Shown here piece by piece: positions 55,064 to 64,000 of a stretch of 64,000 nt of DNA (its first letter is position 1; each line of letters begins with the position of its first letter). The DNA is taken from positions 26,001-90,000 of the forward strand of contig BSDZ01000035.1 in NCBI GenBank assembly GCA_030268105.1, given 5' to 3'. The position numbers and the translations under genes were made by a program. The notes beneath the pieces are model-generated. The model was not told the DNA's origin. It searched no databases and worked only from the letters and a program-made list of their open reading frames with translations. The DNA comes from Volvox africanus. Its lineage: Eukaryota; Chlorophyta; Chlorophyceae; Chlamydomonadales; Volvocaceae.

Positions 55064-56422
55064 CTAGGGATGTCTGGATTTAGGGGTGGTTACCGTAGCC
55101 GCTTTCAGCTCAACGGTGGCAGTCTTATCTTTCCCTGCCTTCCACCGGACCTCTTGGCCGACTGCATATAGGATGCATTTATCTAAATCCTGCCAGTCCT
55201 TGCCCTCATCGTCGGTTGCACACCGACCCCGAAGTGTTGGAACTAAGCCTTTGATGTACCAGCTAATCCGGTCGGCTTTATCCATGTCCTTAGCTTCGCG
55301 TAGGACATCATGGAAGCGCTGTGTGTACTCAGCAACGGTTTCAGCAGTTTTCATGTCGTATTCGTGAGAGTGCAAGCGATCCCTTGCTGCCATGGCAGTG
55401 TTGCGTTGCGTGTCCCCATATTGCAGGAGAAATGCCGCCCTTAAGGTTTCGTGTGTGAGGGGTTTCTTGCCCGACTTGTGCATCTCTAGGACATCTGCTG
55501 CCCAGACCTGTGCTTTGCCCGTTAAGAAGTACACTGTGTGCTCAAATGGGTCTATGTTCATCAGGTCGAAATATTGCATGAGTACATTGAACCAGGACCG
55601 GGTGCAAGTGATGGTGCTATCCTTCTTCCCAGAAAATTTGGGGGGATGTGGAACCCGTCTATTACTGCTTACCTCACTTGGCCGGCTGGATTTTGGGGCG
55701 GTTGTCTGAGAATCGCTACCCCCAGCTAGGTGTGCGGTTGCTTCTACCCAAAGGGACTGAACCTCCTCGAGTGTTGGCACCGGAACTAGGTGTTTCTCTA
55801 GGATGGCTTGCAGCGTTGTTTGCTGGAGGGCATCCTTAGGCAAAAGGGTTGCGATGCTCGACCCAGCGATTGTGGAAATAATATCTAGGATCGCTTTTTT
55901 GCGTGAGTCGGCCGCTTCAGATGATTGTGAACGCTCTGAAAGGCGTTCAAAAATCTGTTCTAACAGGGCTCGCGTGCAGTCCGTATCCGCGCGGAGGGCA
56001 CCCATCTGATTTTCGAAGGACTCCTTAAGGTGCGTGATTTCGCTTTCTAATGCAACAACACGATTATGTGTTGCGTTGCGCATTGTTTCTGCGACGTGTT
56101 GGGCCGCGTGCGTTTGTTCTGGTGTGCGCTGCGGAAGGCCATTGGGAGGTAACGCGACATCTCCTTCATCCGGCATTGGTTCTTGGGACCCGTGGAAAAT
56201 AGGAATATTATTATTAAAATTATTGGTGGGAATTACTGGAGCCGAAGGCACCGTTTCCGTAGGTTCAATGTTTATCCAATGTGGTCGTCGATTGGCGGCT
56301 ATGGCGGCTAAACGCTCTAGTCGCAAAATTTTATTGAGATTTTTACGTTTAAAACGTAAGAGTTCCTTCCGCGCTTTTTGCTGCGGAGGATTTGTGGTTG
56401 TGGTGGGAGTGTCGCGTGGCAT
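55064..56422 (-). CDS. gag: E9 Gag
   Basis: 452 codons from ATG 56420-56422 to UAG 55064-55066. Basic N-terminus (KARKELLRFKRKNLNKIL), a likely coiled coil at about 120-170 (VVALESEITHLKESFENQMG), then a classical retrotransposon Gag core (SWFNVLMQYFDLMNIDPFEH, ETVAEYTQRFHDVLREAKDM, WYIKGLVPTLRGRCA). It is not closely related to E6/E7 Gag, so this is another gypsy lineage. Intact. Confidence 0.88.
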   Translation of the reverse strand: MPRDTPTTTTNPPQQKARKELLRFKRKNLNKILRLERLAAIAANRRPHWINIEPTETVPSAPVIPTNNFNNNIPIFHGSQEPMPDEGDVALPPNGLPQRTPEQTHAAQHVAETMRNATHNRVVALESEITHLKESFENQMGALRADTDCTRALLEQIFERLSERSQSSEAADSRKKAILDIISTIAGSSIATLLPKDALQQTTLQAILEKHLVPVPTLEEVQSLWVEATAHLAGGSDSQTTAPKSSRPSEVSSNRRVPHPPKFSGKKDSTITCTRSWFNVLMQYFDLMNIDPFEHTVYFLTGKAQVWAADVLEMHKSGKKPLTHETLRAAFLLQYGDTQRNTAMAARDRLHSHEYDMKTAETVAEYTQRFHDVLREAKDMDKADRISWYIKGLVPTLRGRCATDDEGKDWQDLDKCILYAVGQEVRWKAGKDKTATVELKAATVTTPKSRHP

Positions 56423-56476
56423 TGCGCAAGTTTATCTCACCTGAGGAGGATCGTTGCTCAGACCCTCGCTACCAAT

Positions 56477-56830
56477 TGTAGCAGTCCCTTTCAGAATGCT
56501 ACTAGATTTGCGCGGAAGCGTAGCTTTTGCAGATTTAGAAATAGCTCGCAAGTAAGTTAGCGTCGCGAAATGGTACATCTATTGGGAATAATTGGTGACA
56601 GCGGAGTCTTGAACTCCGAACAATTAGTAGTGTGATACTAAAATGTCAGGCCTTAGCTCTTCACCAGGGTGACTTTAATATTGGCTCACCTAGCCAAGAT
56701 GTACGGCAATCTTCTTTGCCAATCACGAAGTTTACCCGTAGTTAGTTTTCGGTTAGGCATCATGCTTATTGCATGATTGCCTACTGCTTTATCTGGGCCT
56801 ATTTCTCTAAGGTAAATGTAGTTTCCTACA
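56477..56830 (-). repeat. candidate 5' LTR of E9
   Basis: 354 bp starting TGTAGCAG and ending TTCCTACA (TGTAG/CTACA ends). The low-coordinate side carries the primer-site-like CTCGCTACCAA. The high-coordinate edge coincides with the start of similarity to E3 gag at 56831. Confidence 0.5.
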
Positions 56831-57602
56831 ACTGGCATCCCGTTGTCTCCGGCCCCCACAGGTCCGAGACCCGTCACACTAACAACGCTCCAAGCCTAGA
56901 AACTCAAGGATCGGCCCACAAGGACTCCGTGATGACTCTGACTCAACGCAAGAGAGAAGAGGGACCACAGACTACAACCGGGGCACGCGGCGCTGAATCA
57001 GAATCAAAGCGATCACAAATTCACGATAAATGGTTGACAAAGTGGGGGTGCACGCAGACGGAGTTTGCATGACGACAGCAAATCGGAGTTTGCCTTCGGT
57101 GCACATCGGAACATCCTACAAGGAGCTGCCCGTTGTTGCCCCCACTGACTATGAAACAAGAGGCAACGGGTGATGCATAAGATGCAACCTCCAGTGAAGT
57201 TGCTGGGACAACGGACCAGCACTAATACAGGAATGTTCCTTGACGAAGGATTATGACGTACGTGCCGATTTGAGTGGGCCACTGTTTTATTTGACGACAT
57301 GTGTATGGTGGGGTCCCCGGTTTTGTTGTTAGGGTTAGCCTACTCTTTGGTGTTTGACATCGATCTCCGATGACAGAGTTATCTTTATTTTAATCGTTCG
57401 GGGACTTTATGGCTACTGTAGAGCCGACTCCGACAATGTACTTTTTGTTTTGACAAGTCGACTTTGTTGGTCGAATGTTGGAGGCACTCACGTATTACGG
57501 GTGTCATTGACGACTTTATCTCAACGACAGAGATAAACGTGATGGGATCACTCCCATAGTCGTCCGATCATTCACAGGTTACTTCGTCTACCGATAGACC
57601 CT
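56831..57602 (+). pseudogene. E3-type gag/protease fragment
   Basis: Similar to E3 from TGIPL onwards: SESKRSQIHDKW, LTKWGCTQTEFA then TGA, knuckle relic CLRCTSEHPTRSC, then non-coding stretches shared with E3 and a protease relic TGVIDDFISTTEINVMG (about 57510-57560) with the catalytic Asp replaced, as in E3. Ends at about 57602. Confidence 0.75.
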
Positions 57603-57820
57603 CGTTTTTGGAAGGGCAACTTGTGTTGCTGAGCACCAAGAATTTGCGAGCCTTGGCTTATGGCTCTCGAAAACGTTTGCCCCATTGGATCGGTCCGTAT
57701 CCTGTTGTGCGCATGGTCGGGAATGTGGCTGTTGAACTCGCATTGCCCGCTGATATGATCATTCACCCCACATTTCACGTATCTCTTGTCCGTCCTTATC
57801 ATGGTACGGAACCCGTCCCT
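57603..57820 (+). pseudogene. Ty3/gypsy pol C-terminal fragment
   Basis: Plus strand: LEGQLVLLSTKNLRALAYGS, LPHWIGPYPVVRMVGNVAVE and HPTFHVSLVRPYHGTEPVP, the segment between integrase and chromodomain. Cut by the LTR at 57821. Confidence 0.85.
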
Positions 57821-58653
57821 TGTTGTACTACGGTTCATTTCCCACCGATGCATAGGTCAATGCGACGCTACAAGGCGATGTGCTGACTTGATGAATGATT
57901 GATGAATATGAATGAACTTGCATGCATATCAATGTATTTGCATACATTTATATATGTTTGGCATGTTATTATCATACATCGCAACATATCTCATCGCATC
58001 ATGGCTGATCCGCCGAGCATGCATGATATCCCGAATAATTGAGAAGCGCATTATGCTCATGCTATGGAGCAATAAGTAATATTATTTGATATAATATTAC
58101 ATCATTATGACATACGTCGGGAACGCCGCATTCGTCACGATACATGCCTTGCAACCGAATATCGTTATTCGGACCCATGCATCATGCGAATGCCGGAAAG
58201 GCTTATCGGTGGTTATACATGAACATCGCCTATACGCAGTAGGGTTGTCACACTTAGGATCGGCCTCCTAGTGTGAGTTGTATGGTGTAGTGATGTTGCG
58301 AGTATAACAGATGCGAGGACGGCTAAGTAGAGCAAGACATATTGATACCAGAGAACACTTCTGTGTTCAACATTATTATTGCTAACCGCTCTTATGCTTA
58401 GCCCGAGCTAAGCCTGAACTTCGCTAATCAACGCCGCATGATGATTGCTTGCTTCCGGCGCTGACGGCGATTACATCCATTGCATCGTTTTCGTCTGTAA
58501 TATTGTAAGTTATATCTCTTCTTGTCTTGAAGTCTTCCACTGTCTCTGTTTGCTCTCAATTGCCTTGCTGTACTTGCAAGTGCTCGCACATCGGTATCGA
58601 AAGTCTTCAGACGCGCAGATATCTATGAGCAAACTCGAAGGAGAGGTACAACA
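57821..58653 (+). repeat. 5' LTR of E10
   Basis: 833 bp, TGTTGTACTACGG to GAGAGGTACAACA, followed by TTTGGTATCAAGACAGG. Confidence 0.92.
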
Positions 58654-58720
58654 ATTTGGTATCAAGACAGGTTCGTTGCCTAACCGTCTCTTTGTGTCAA
58701 ATCGGAAGTAGGTTCTTTCT

Positions 58721-59100
58721 ATGGCGAGTACCAGTGACGAACGACGTGGACAGCTAGATACTTTTGCCAAAGACCTGGGTCGCGCCGTGTTGGACGCCGC
58801 CGCTTCCGGTTTGTAATTCTTTGATTGCTTTTGTCTAATTGCTGCACTTGTTGTGTAAGTGTACGCTCTGAGTCACAGGTAATCTCAGCGCTCCGGCCTT
58901 GCCTCAACGACTGAGACCGGCTTGCGCCCGGACCATTTGGCGATTCTGATCACACAAACTACGGGGATTAGAACTCAACTGGGCACGTATTTGCTGAATC
59001 TGCTGAATCTCCTCAAGAGTGCTGTCGGTAGGCTCACCGAATCGTTTGTACTCTTGCATTGTCTTTGCGTTAGAAGTTGTCTTCTATTACGCAAGCTTAG
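58721..59100 (+). pseudogene. E10 leader ORF (ORF0), decayed
   Basis: Exon 1 is 58721-58808 (ATG, 88 nt): MASTSDERRGQ, then LDTFAKDLGRAVLDAAAS. The intron is 58809-58878 (GTTTGTAAT...GTCACAG). Exon 2 from 58879 keeps GNLSAPAL but has small deletions that shift the frame before the TTGIRTQLGTYLLNLLNLL segment. Confidence 0.65.
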
Positions 59101-59118
59101 GGTATTGATTTGTGTTCC

Positions 59119-60323
59119 ATGGCTGCAGGACGCGACGATACGCCGCTTACTAGCTTAGCAAGCCAACCCGAACTTGTTGTGACTGCTAGAGCTACAGATA
59201 GAGGTCTTGAGACTGTTGGCACGCAAGCTACTCAAGAACCCTGCCCATTTAATTGTGCCGCGTTCAGCAGTCAATACGAATATGGACAACACTGCTGATC
59301 CACGGGGTCTTCCTCCACCTCAAATGCAAGGCCATGCCGCTATACCCAAGGTGATGCGATTGACGATTCCTGTACCTAGGCTCAAAATCTCGCTTCATGA
59401 TAACCATAAGACACCAGGCCGTAACATAGCCGATTCAACTCGTGCGTATGTACGCGATGCTAATAAGTATTTCCAGGCTGTGCATGGTGGTGATAATGAT
59501 GGTATCAGGTGTCTCTTCGTTGGCAACACCCTTGAGGGCGTGGCGAAGGACTGGTACGATGAATGGACCACCGCCCGGACCGACTTCACGTTTGACGAGT
59601 TGACTTCTACTTTGCTCGCACGGTTTGCCACTGAGGTGCACGCACGTGATGTTGAGGCTCACAAGTTGTTGGCGGCCGGTACATATTACATGCGTCGGGG
59701 TGAAAATGCACCTGCGTACCAGTCACGCTTCGAAGCACTAGTGACCCCCATTGCTGACCTCATCGTGTCTTTTGGTTCCATCGAAACTTTTGGTTAAATG
59801 GTGCACTACTGACTTGTCTGGGGAGCCGTTCAAGTCGTACGATGCATTGGTAAAATTTGCTAGGGGAACAGAGGTACGACTCCTTGCCGGTGAGGAAGAA
59901 GTCAAGTCTACCCCTCGTGCAAATGCTGTGCAAGCGCAGGATCCACTTGGGGAAGCTGTGGCTCTGGACCAGGAACTTGGAGCTACCCGCCCCGCGCCTA
60001 CTGTCACGGCACGACGCAGCAACAGACAGCGTAAGGCGCGTGGGGGCGCTTGCTCAGGTGTCCACGGGTCAGGAAGAGCAGGTCCGAGCTCGGACCCAGC
60101 TAAGAGCAGGAAGCGTGGGGGCCCGCCGTCAACGGCAGCCGCGCAGCGCTCTGTCCCCGAGGCAAAGTGGACTCGCACGGATGACCCATTGATGCCAAAA
60201 TGGAATTGCAACAAATCTGAGTTCGAGCGTCAGAAAGCGGCCAATGTTTGTCTATGGTGTGTGGAGAGCCATCCTACCAAGGATTGCCCAATGCTGCCAC
60301 CGTTTGTCCCTATGCCGAAATAG
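59119..60323 (+). pseudogene. gag: E10 gag, frameshifted
   Basis: ATG 59119 (MAAGRDDTPLTSLASQPE). A deletion near 59240 shifts frame. The core GIRCLFVGNTLEGVAKDWYD lies in the 59207-59797 frame. A second deletion near 59765 removes the EVFWFKRGL-type stretch. The C-terminus with knuckle CLWCVESHPTKDC ends at UAG 60321-60323. Confidence 0.88.
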
Positions 60324-63251
60324 GGGTTTGCCCGGGTTCCTGCGGAGGGGGCTCCACCCGGGATTGCTGAACTTACACGTGGTCGGTGGTCATCCTTACG
60401 GCCAGCCATGAGGGCATTGTTGCCTTGCGTACTTGGACACATCGAGCGAGTCATTGCGCGACGCATCACGCTTGACAGACGCACGGGACTTCTCTGCTTT
60501 GATCCGCTGTGTAAGCTGTTTACACCACGCCGTCCCCTGTCGTCTATCAATCTGTCAAACCACGTGGTATTGTTCATCCCCTCGTCTCTACGTGAGATGT
60601 CGGAACAGTTGGCCGTGTACAGGAGATGTAGGCGTCAATATCCAGGCACTGCCGCATGTGTATTGCTCCCTGCTTTCTGTCAGCGCAAGGCAGAGGCGTC
60701 GTTAAGGGGTATGCGGTGTGTCCACCGGTTCGAGCCGGGCACGGGAGGGTATGCTGGCTCCGTGTCCAGGAACATCCTACTCGGTTGACGTTTGGTACGA
60801 AGCTCCTGATGAGGGTTCCGTAAGTTCAGAACCCGCCCTAAGTGCACTGACGTTATCTGCTGGGCAGTCGCTCGTAGATAACCGTGTCCCGGTGGTTCAG
60901 ATCGGTCTAAATGGCCGTACCCTGAAGGCACTCGTCGACACCGGTGCCAGCGACGACTTGATCTCTGTCGCAGAGGTGAATGCGCTGGGGTTGACCCCAG
61001 AGTCGTCTGATTGTCCACAGGTTACCCTTGCTGACGGGGGTAAGCATCCCATCGTGGGCAGGATCACCCTTAGCCTATCGATAGGCCCTTTACGTGTTGT
61101 GACCCGGCCGTACGTGCTGCAGGGCTTGGCAGAGACTGCACCGTACATAATGGGGTCTTCGACATTACGACAGTACCACGCGCGCATCGACATGGAGGCC
61201 GCAACCCTGCATATGTGCAAGGGTACTCTGTCGATTAAGGTACCTTTCCTGTCGTCTGAGAATGTCCCACCAGAGGGGGGCAAAGCTGAGGCAGTGCCGA
61301 TGGATAATTTCGCCGTGACCACAATGGCCGCGCGAGCAGAACCGCGAGCAGAAACAGAGCTAGTCGGGCGTAAGGAAGCTGTCCGTTTGTTACGGAAGGG
61401 TGCCCACGGACTGCTTTTGAGGCCACGGGTGGGCTATAGTGTCACCACCGCGCAGACTGCTGTGGATCCTGAGGTTGAGGCCCTACTGTCACAGTATGAG
61501 GACGTCTTCAAAGATATCCCTGGGCTGCCACCTATGCGTCCTGTTGATCACACAATCCCTCTCATGCCTGGAGCACAGCCTGTGGCCCGGCCAATGTACA
61601 GGTTGAGTCCATTGGAGCTGGATGAGGTGAAGCGCCAGGTGACAGATTTGCTTGCAAAGGGTATGATACGCCCCAGCACATCCCCGTATTCTGCGCCGAT
61701 TTTGTTTGTCGGTAAGAAGGATGGGACCTTGCACATGTGCATCGGGGGTTGAATGCGAGCACGGTGAAAAATCGCTACCCTTTGCCACACGTTGACGACC
61801 TGTTGGATAAGCTGAAGGGCTCAGCTTATTTTTCCTCGATTGACTTGCAAGAGGGCTATAATCAGATCCGCATCGCTGCCTCTGATATCCCAAAAACCGC
61901 TTTTTGGACTCCCTTTGGTCACTTTGAGTATACGGTCCTATCGTTTGGGTTGACCAATGCCCCTGCAACGTTTCAGGCGGTTACGGACCTCATGTTTAGG
62001 CCGTTTATCGACAGGTTCGTTGTTTGCTACCTGGATGACATCTTGATTTTTTCTAAGACGCGCGAGGAGCACTTGGAGCATCTTCGGCTCATGCTCGACG
62101 TTATGAGGCGGGAGCAATTGTTTCCTAAACGCCCTTAATGCTTTTGGGCGCAGCCTCAGGTGGAATATTTGGGCCACATTGTGTCGGCCACCGGTGTGAA
62201 GATGGACCCGCGGAAGGTCGCCGTGGTTCGTGATTGGCCTGTGCCTCAGAACCTCACGGAGCTGTGTAAGTTCCTGGGCTTGACCAATTATTTCCGTAAG
62301 TTCATTGAAAATTACTCAATCCTTGCGGCCCGGCTTACTAACTTGACTCGCAAAGGTGTTTTCGTTTTTCTTGAGTCGTGGACGTTGCAATGCCAGCGGG
62401 CATTCGAAGAGCTCAAGCGAACCGTTGCCAAAGATGTCACCCTTGCATTCCCTGACTAATCGTTGCCGTTTCGTGTGGAGGTTGTTTCTGATGCCTCAGT
62501 GTATGGAAGCGGTGCTGTATTGTTACAGGAAGGTCGACCCATCGCCTTCACGAGTAAGAAGTTTTCTGGTGCGGAGATTCGCTACACCACCGGGGAACAG
62601 GAGCTTTTGGCAGTGCTGCATGCTTTGAAAGAATGGCGCTGTTACCTTGAGGGACGCCATTTACTTTAAAGACTGACCACAAGCCCCTAACGTTTTTGCA
62701 AAGTGTTCCGACGTTGAACCGCTGGCAGGCTAGGTGGATGGAATACCTAGCTAGGTTCGACTGCACCTGGGAGTGCATTGCCTGTTTAAACTGAATATTG
62801 TACCTGTAAACTGAATATTGCCGATGCTCTCAGTCGACATCCGTCGCTACACGCTGCAATTTTGGCAGCGCCCGTCTTGCGACCACGTAATGAAGAGGTG
62901 CCGATCGCGACGGACCTCACGGGGCGGTTGAAGGTTGCCTACAACGCAGATGCCTGGTTCTCGGAGCCGGCAAATGTGGAATACCTTTGCAAGCAGAATG
63001 GCCTTTGGCTACGGACGGAGAGTGCAGCTACGCAAATCATTGTTCCGAACGATGACGCGCTACACTACGATATCCTTGCGTGGTTCCATGAGGACCTGTT
63101 TGCAGGACACCCTGGTAGCAAGCGGTTGGTCGAGTTGGTGCAACGTTCATTCTGGTGGCCTCGCTTGGCCAAGGATGCGGCGAACTTCGTACAGACATGC
63201 AGTCTGTGCCAGCACAATAAGGCTTTGTCGGGTAAGGGTCATGTGTTGTGT
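60324..63251 (+). pseudogene. pol: E10 pol, multiply broken
   Basis: Methyltransferase-like N-domain (60324-60740), deletion near 60741, protease [11 protein letters not shown] near 60940, deletion near 61742, RT with YLDDILIFSKT near 62030, TAA near 62137 and 62458, RNase [15 protein letters not shown], a frameshift near 62660, a short tandem duplication near 62790-62820, and integrase HPGSKRLVELVQRSFWWP with CSLCQ. Ends in LSGKGHV at the LTR boundary. Confidence 0.9.
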
Positions 63252-63941
63252 CCGACATGTGACAGCAGAAGACTCAGCAACAAGGAAAGATCCAACTTAC
63301 TATAATCTTCGATTACAGGTTGGTAGTCTGCCGTCAGACCCCGCGGGCAATGTTCATCATCCGGCTGAAGATGATATGCTAGAATAGCTCAGGCCGAATA
63401 TAAATGAGTATATCATATGTATGCAAATTAGATTGAGTTAAGTACGTGAGGACTTCGGTTTCTAGGCGGCCGTCCTCGCACCTATCACTTCGTGATACCG
63501 ATGTGCAGTACAGGTCTCACTGGATTCCGATCTCAAGTGTGAGTACCTTCGTAGCACTGTTCTGAATATCGCATAATCCGTGATATTAATGGATGCCACG
63601 CATGCAATATGCGAAGGTCCGAATATCGATATTCAGTTGCCGATCCAACCATCGCGATCGTCGTGTTCTCGCATACGCGTATGGTTTATGACACGAATGA
63701 GGTAATAATATTTAAAGTATTATTACGTGGGATATTATGCCAACAGATAGATCGCGCATTATTATCAGCCTTGAGTCAAACATGTTGACCGACAGCATGA
63801 TGTTGTAGATGATAATTCAACGTGCCGATTAGCTAGATATACTCGAATATATCATGCTAATATGATTATATCATGCTTCATAATGCTCGAATGTATTGCG
63901 ATCTACTTCGGTGCAAATGCTGATCGAACCGGCGTTCAACA
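63252..63941 (-). repeat. truncated LTR (E2/E7 type)
   Basis: Similarity to the 813-bp LTRs starts at about 63259 (TGTGACAGCAGAAGACTC) and runs to GGCGTTCAACA at 63941. The first part of about 90 bp is missing. Confidence 0.85.
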
Positions 63942-64000
63942 CTATGTACAAGTTGAGTCCACTAGAGTTGGACGAGGTGAAGCGCCAGGTGACGGATTTG
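63942..64000 (+). pseudogene. start of a Ty3/gypsy RT domain, cut by window end
   Basis: Plus strand [19 protein letters not shown], the linker/RT start of an E6-type pol. Continues outside the window. Confidence 0.85.

Larger units (their letters stand above)
54177..56830 (-). mobile_element. E9: second Ty3/gypsy lineage with methyltransferase-like domain, 5' half
   Basis: Minus strand from high to low coordinates: candidate 5' LTR (56477-56830), leader with TTGGTAGCGAGGG primer-site-like sequence, Gag, zinc knuckle, adenine-methyltransferase-like domain, start of protease, then cut at 54176 by the E8 LTR. It is inserted in an E3-type gag fragment. Confidence 0.8.
57821..63251 (+). mobile_element. 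E10: Ty3/gypsy chromovirus, plus strand, decayed and 3' truncated
   Basis: 5' LTR (833-bp subtype), leader ORF0, gag with deletions, UAG, and pol with many lesions to the integrase zinc region. Cut at about 63251 by a truncated LTR. Relative of E6/E8. Confidence 0.9.

Noticed and set aside
54830..55066. Nuclear reassignment of UAG to glutamine
   Set aside because: Attractive because recoded stops are all UAG and pol genes end in TGA, but volvocine nuclei use the standard code and mutation or readthrough explains the data; kept only as an alternative.

Overview
The window looks like nuclear DNA of a green alga, most likely a volvocine species. The evidence is a GC-rich, intron-bearing 5' flank with long Ala/Gly/Ser-rich exons, candidate TGTAA poly(A) signals, chromodomain Ty3/gypsy elements, and a Ty1/copia element resembling Osser of Volvox. 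The species cannot be fixed from the sequence. No rRNA, tRNA or CRISPR was seen.

Bases 1 to about 10.3 kb are host DNA. An Ala-rich gene of unknown function (exons about 1-1212, 2027-2311, 2643-3192) is followed by a 70-bp-arm near-perfect foldback (3326-3509). A second plus-strand gene (4750-7124) can be assembled from exons whose splice phases agree. Its C-terminal half recalls ZPR1-type domains, but it is best treated as a conserved unknown. A decayed minus-strand coiled-coil fragment lies near 9.4-9.9 kb.

From 10,335 to the end the window is a nested stack of LTR retrotransposons. E1 (minus, 10335-13282) carries a solo LTR and an AT-rich foreign insert. E2 (minus, 13646-16812) is next, then E3 (plus, 16813-20573). 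E4 (minus, 20628-28006) is split by a complete copia element (22193-26882, duplication CTATC). E5 (minus, 28007-39179) is split by complete gypsy element E6 (plus, 31386-38857, duplication TTGGT). E7 (minus, 39180-46696) is split by a solo LTR (duplication TCCGC). E8 (plus, 46697-54176) has an intact 1347-codon pol. E9 (minus, 54177-56830) encodes an adenine-methyltransferase-like domain. A decayed E3-type fragment (56831-57602) and a pol C-terminal fragment (57603-57820) follow, then E10 (plus, 57821-63251), a truncated LTR and a final RT fragment.

The related gypsy elements (E4-E8, E10) share an unusual plan. The order is LTR, primer site, a small spliced leader ORF ('ORF0'), gag with a CX2CX3HX4C knuckle, an in-frame UAG, then pol. 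Pol begins with a methyltransferase-like domain lacking its catalytic motif, followed by protease, RT, RNase H, integrase and chromodomain. ORF0 appears in at least five copies with an identical 88-nt first exon length where intact. E4 lacks exactly the segment that splicing would remove. E6 (gag intact, one pol frameshift) and E8 (pol intact, gag nonsense) are the youngest copies and could in principle complement each other.
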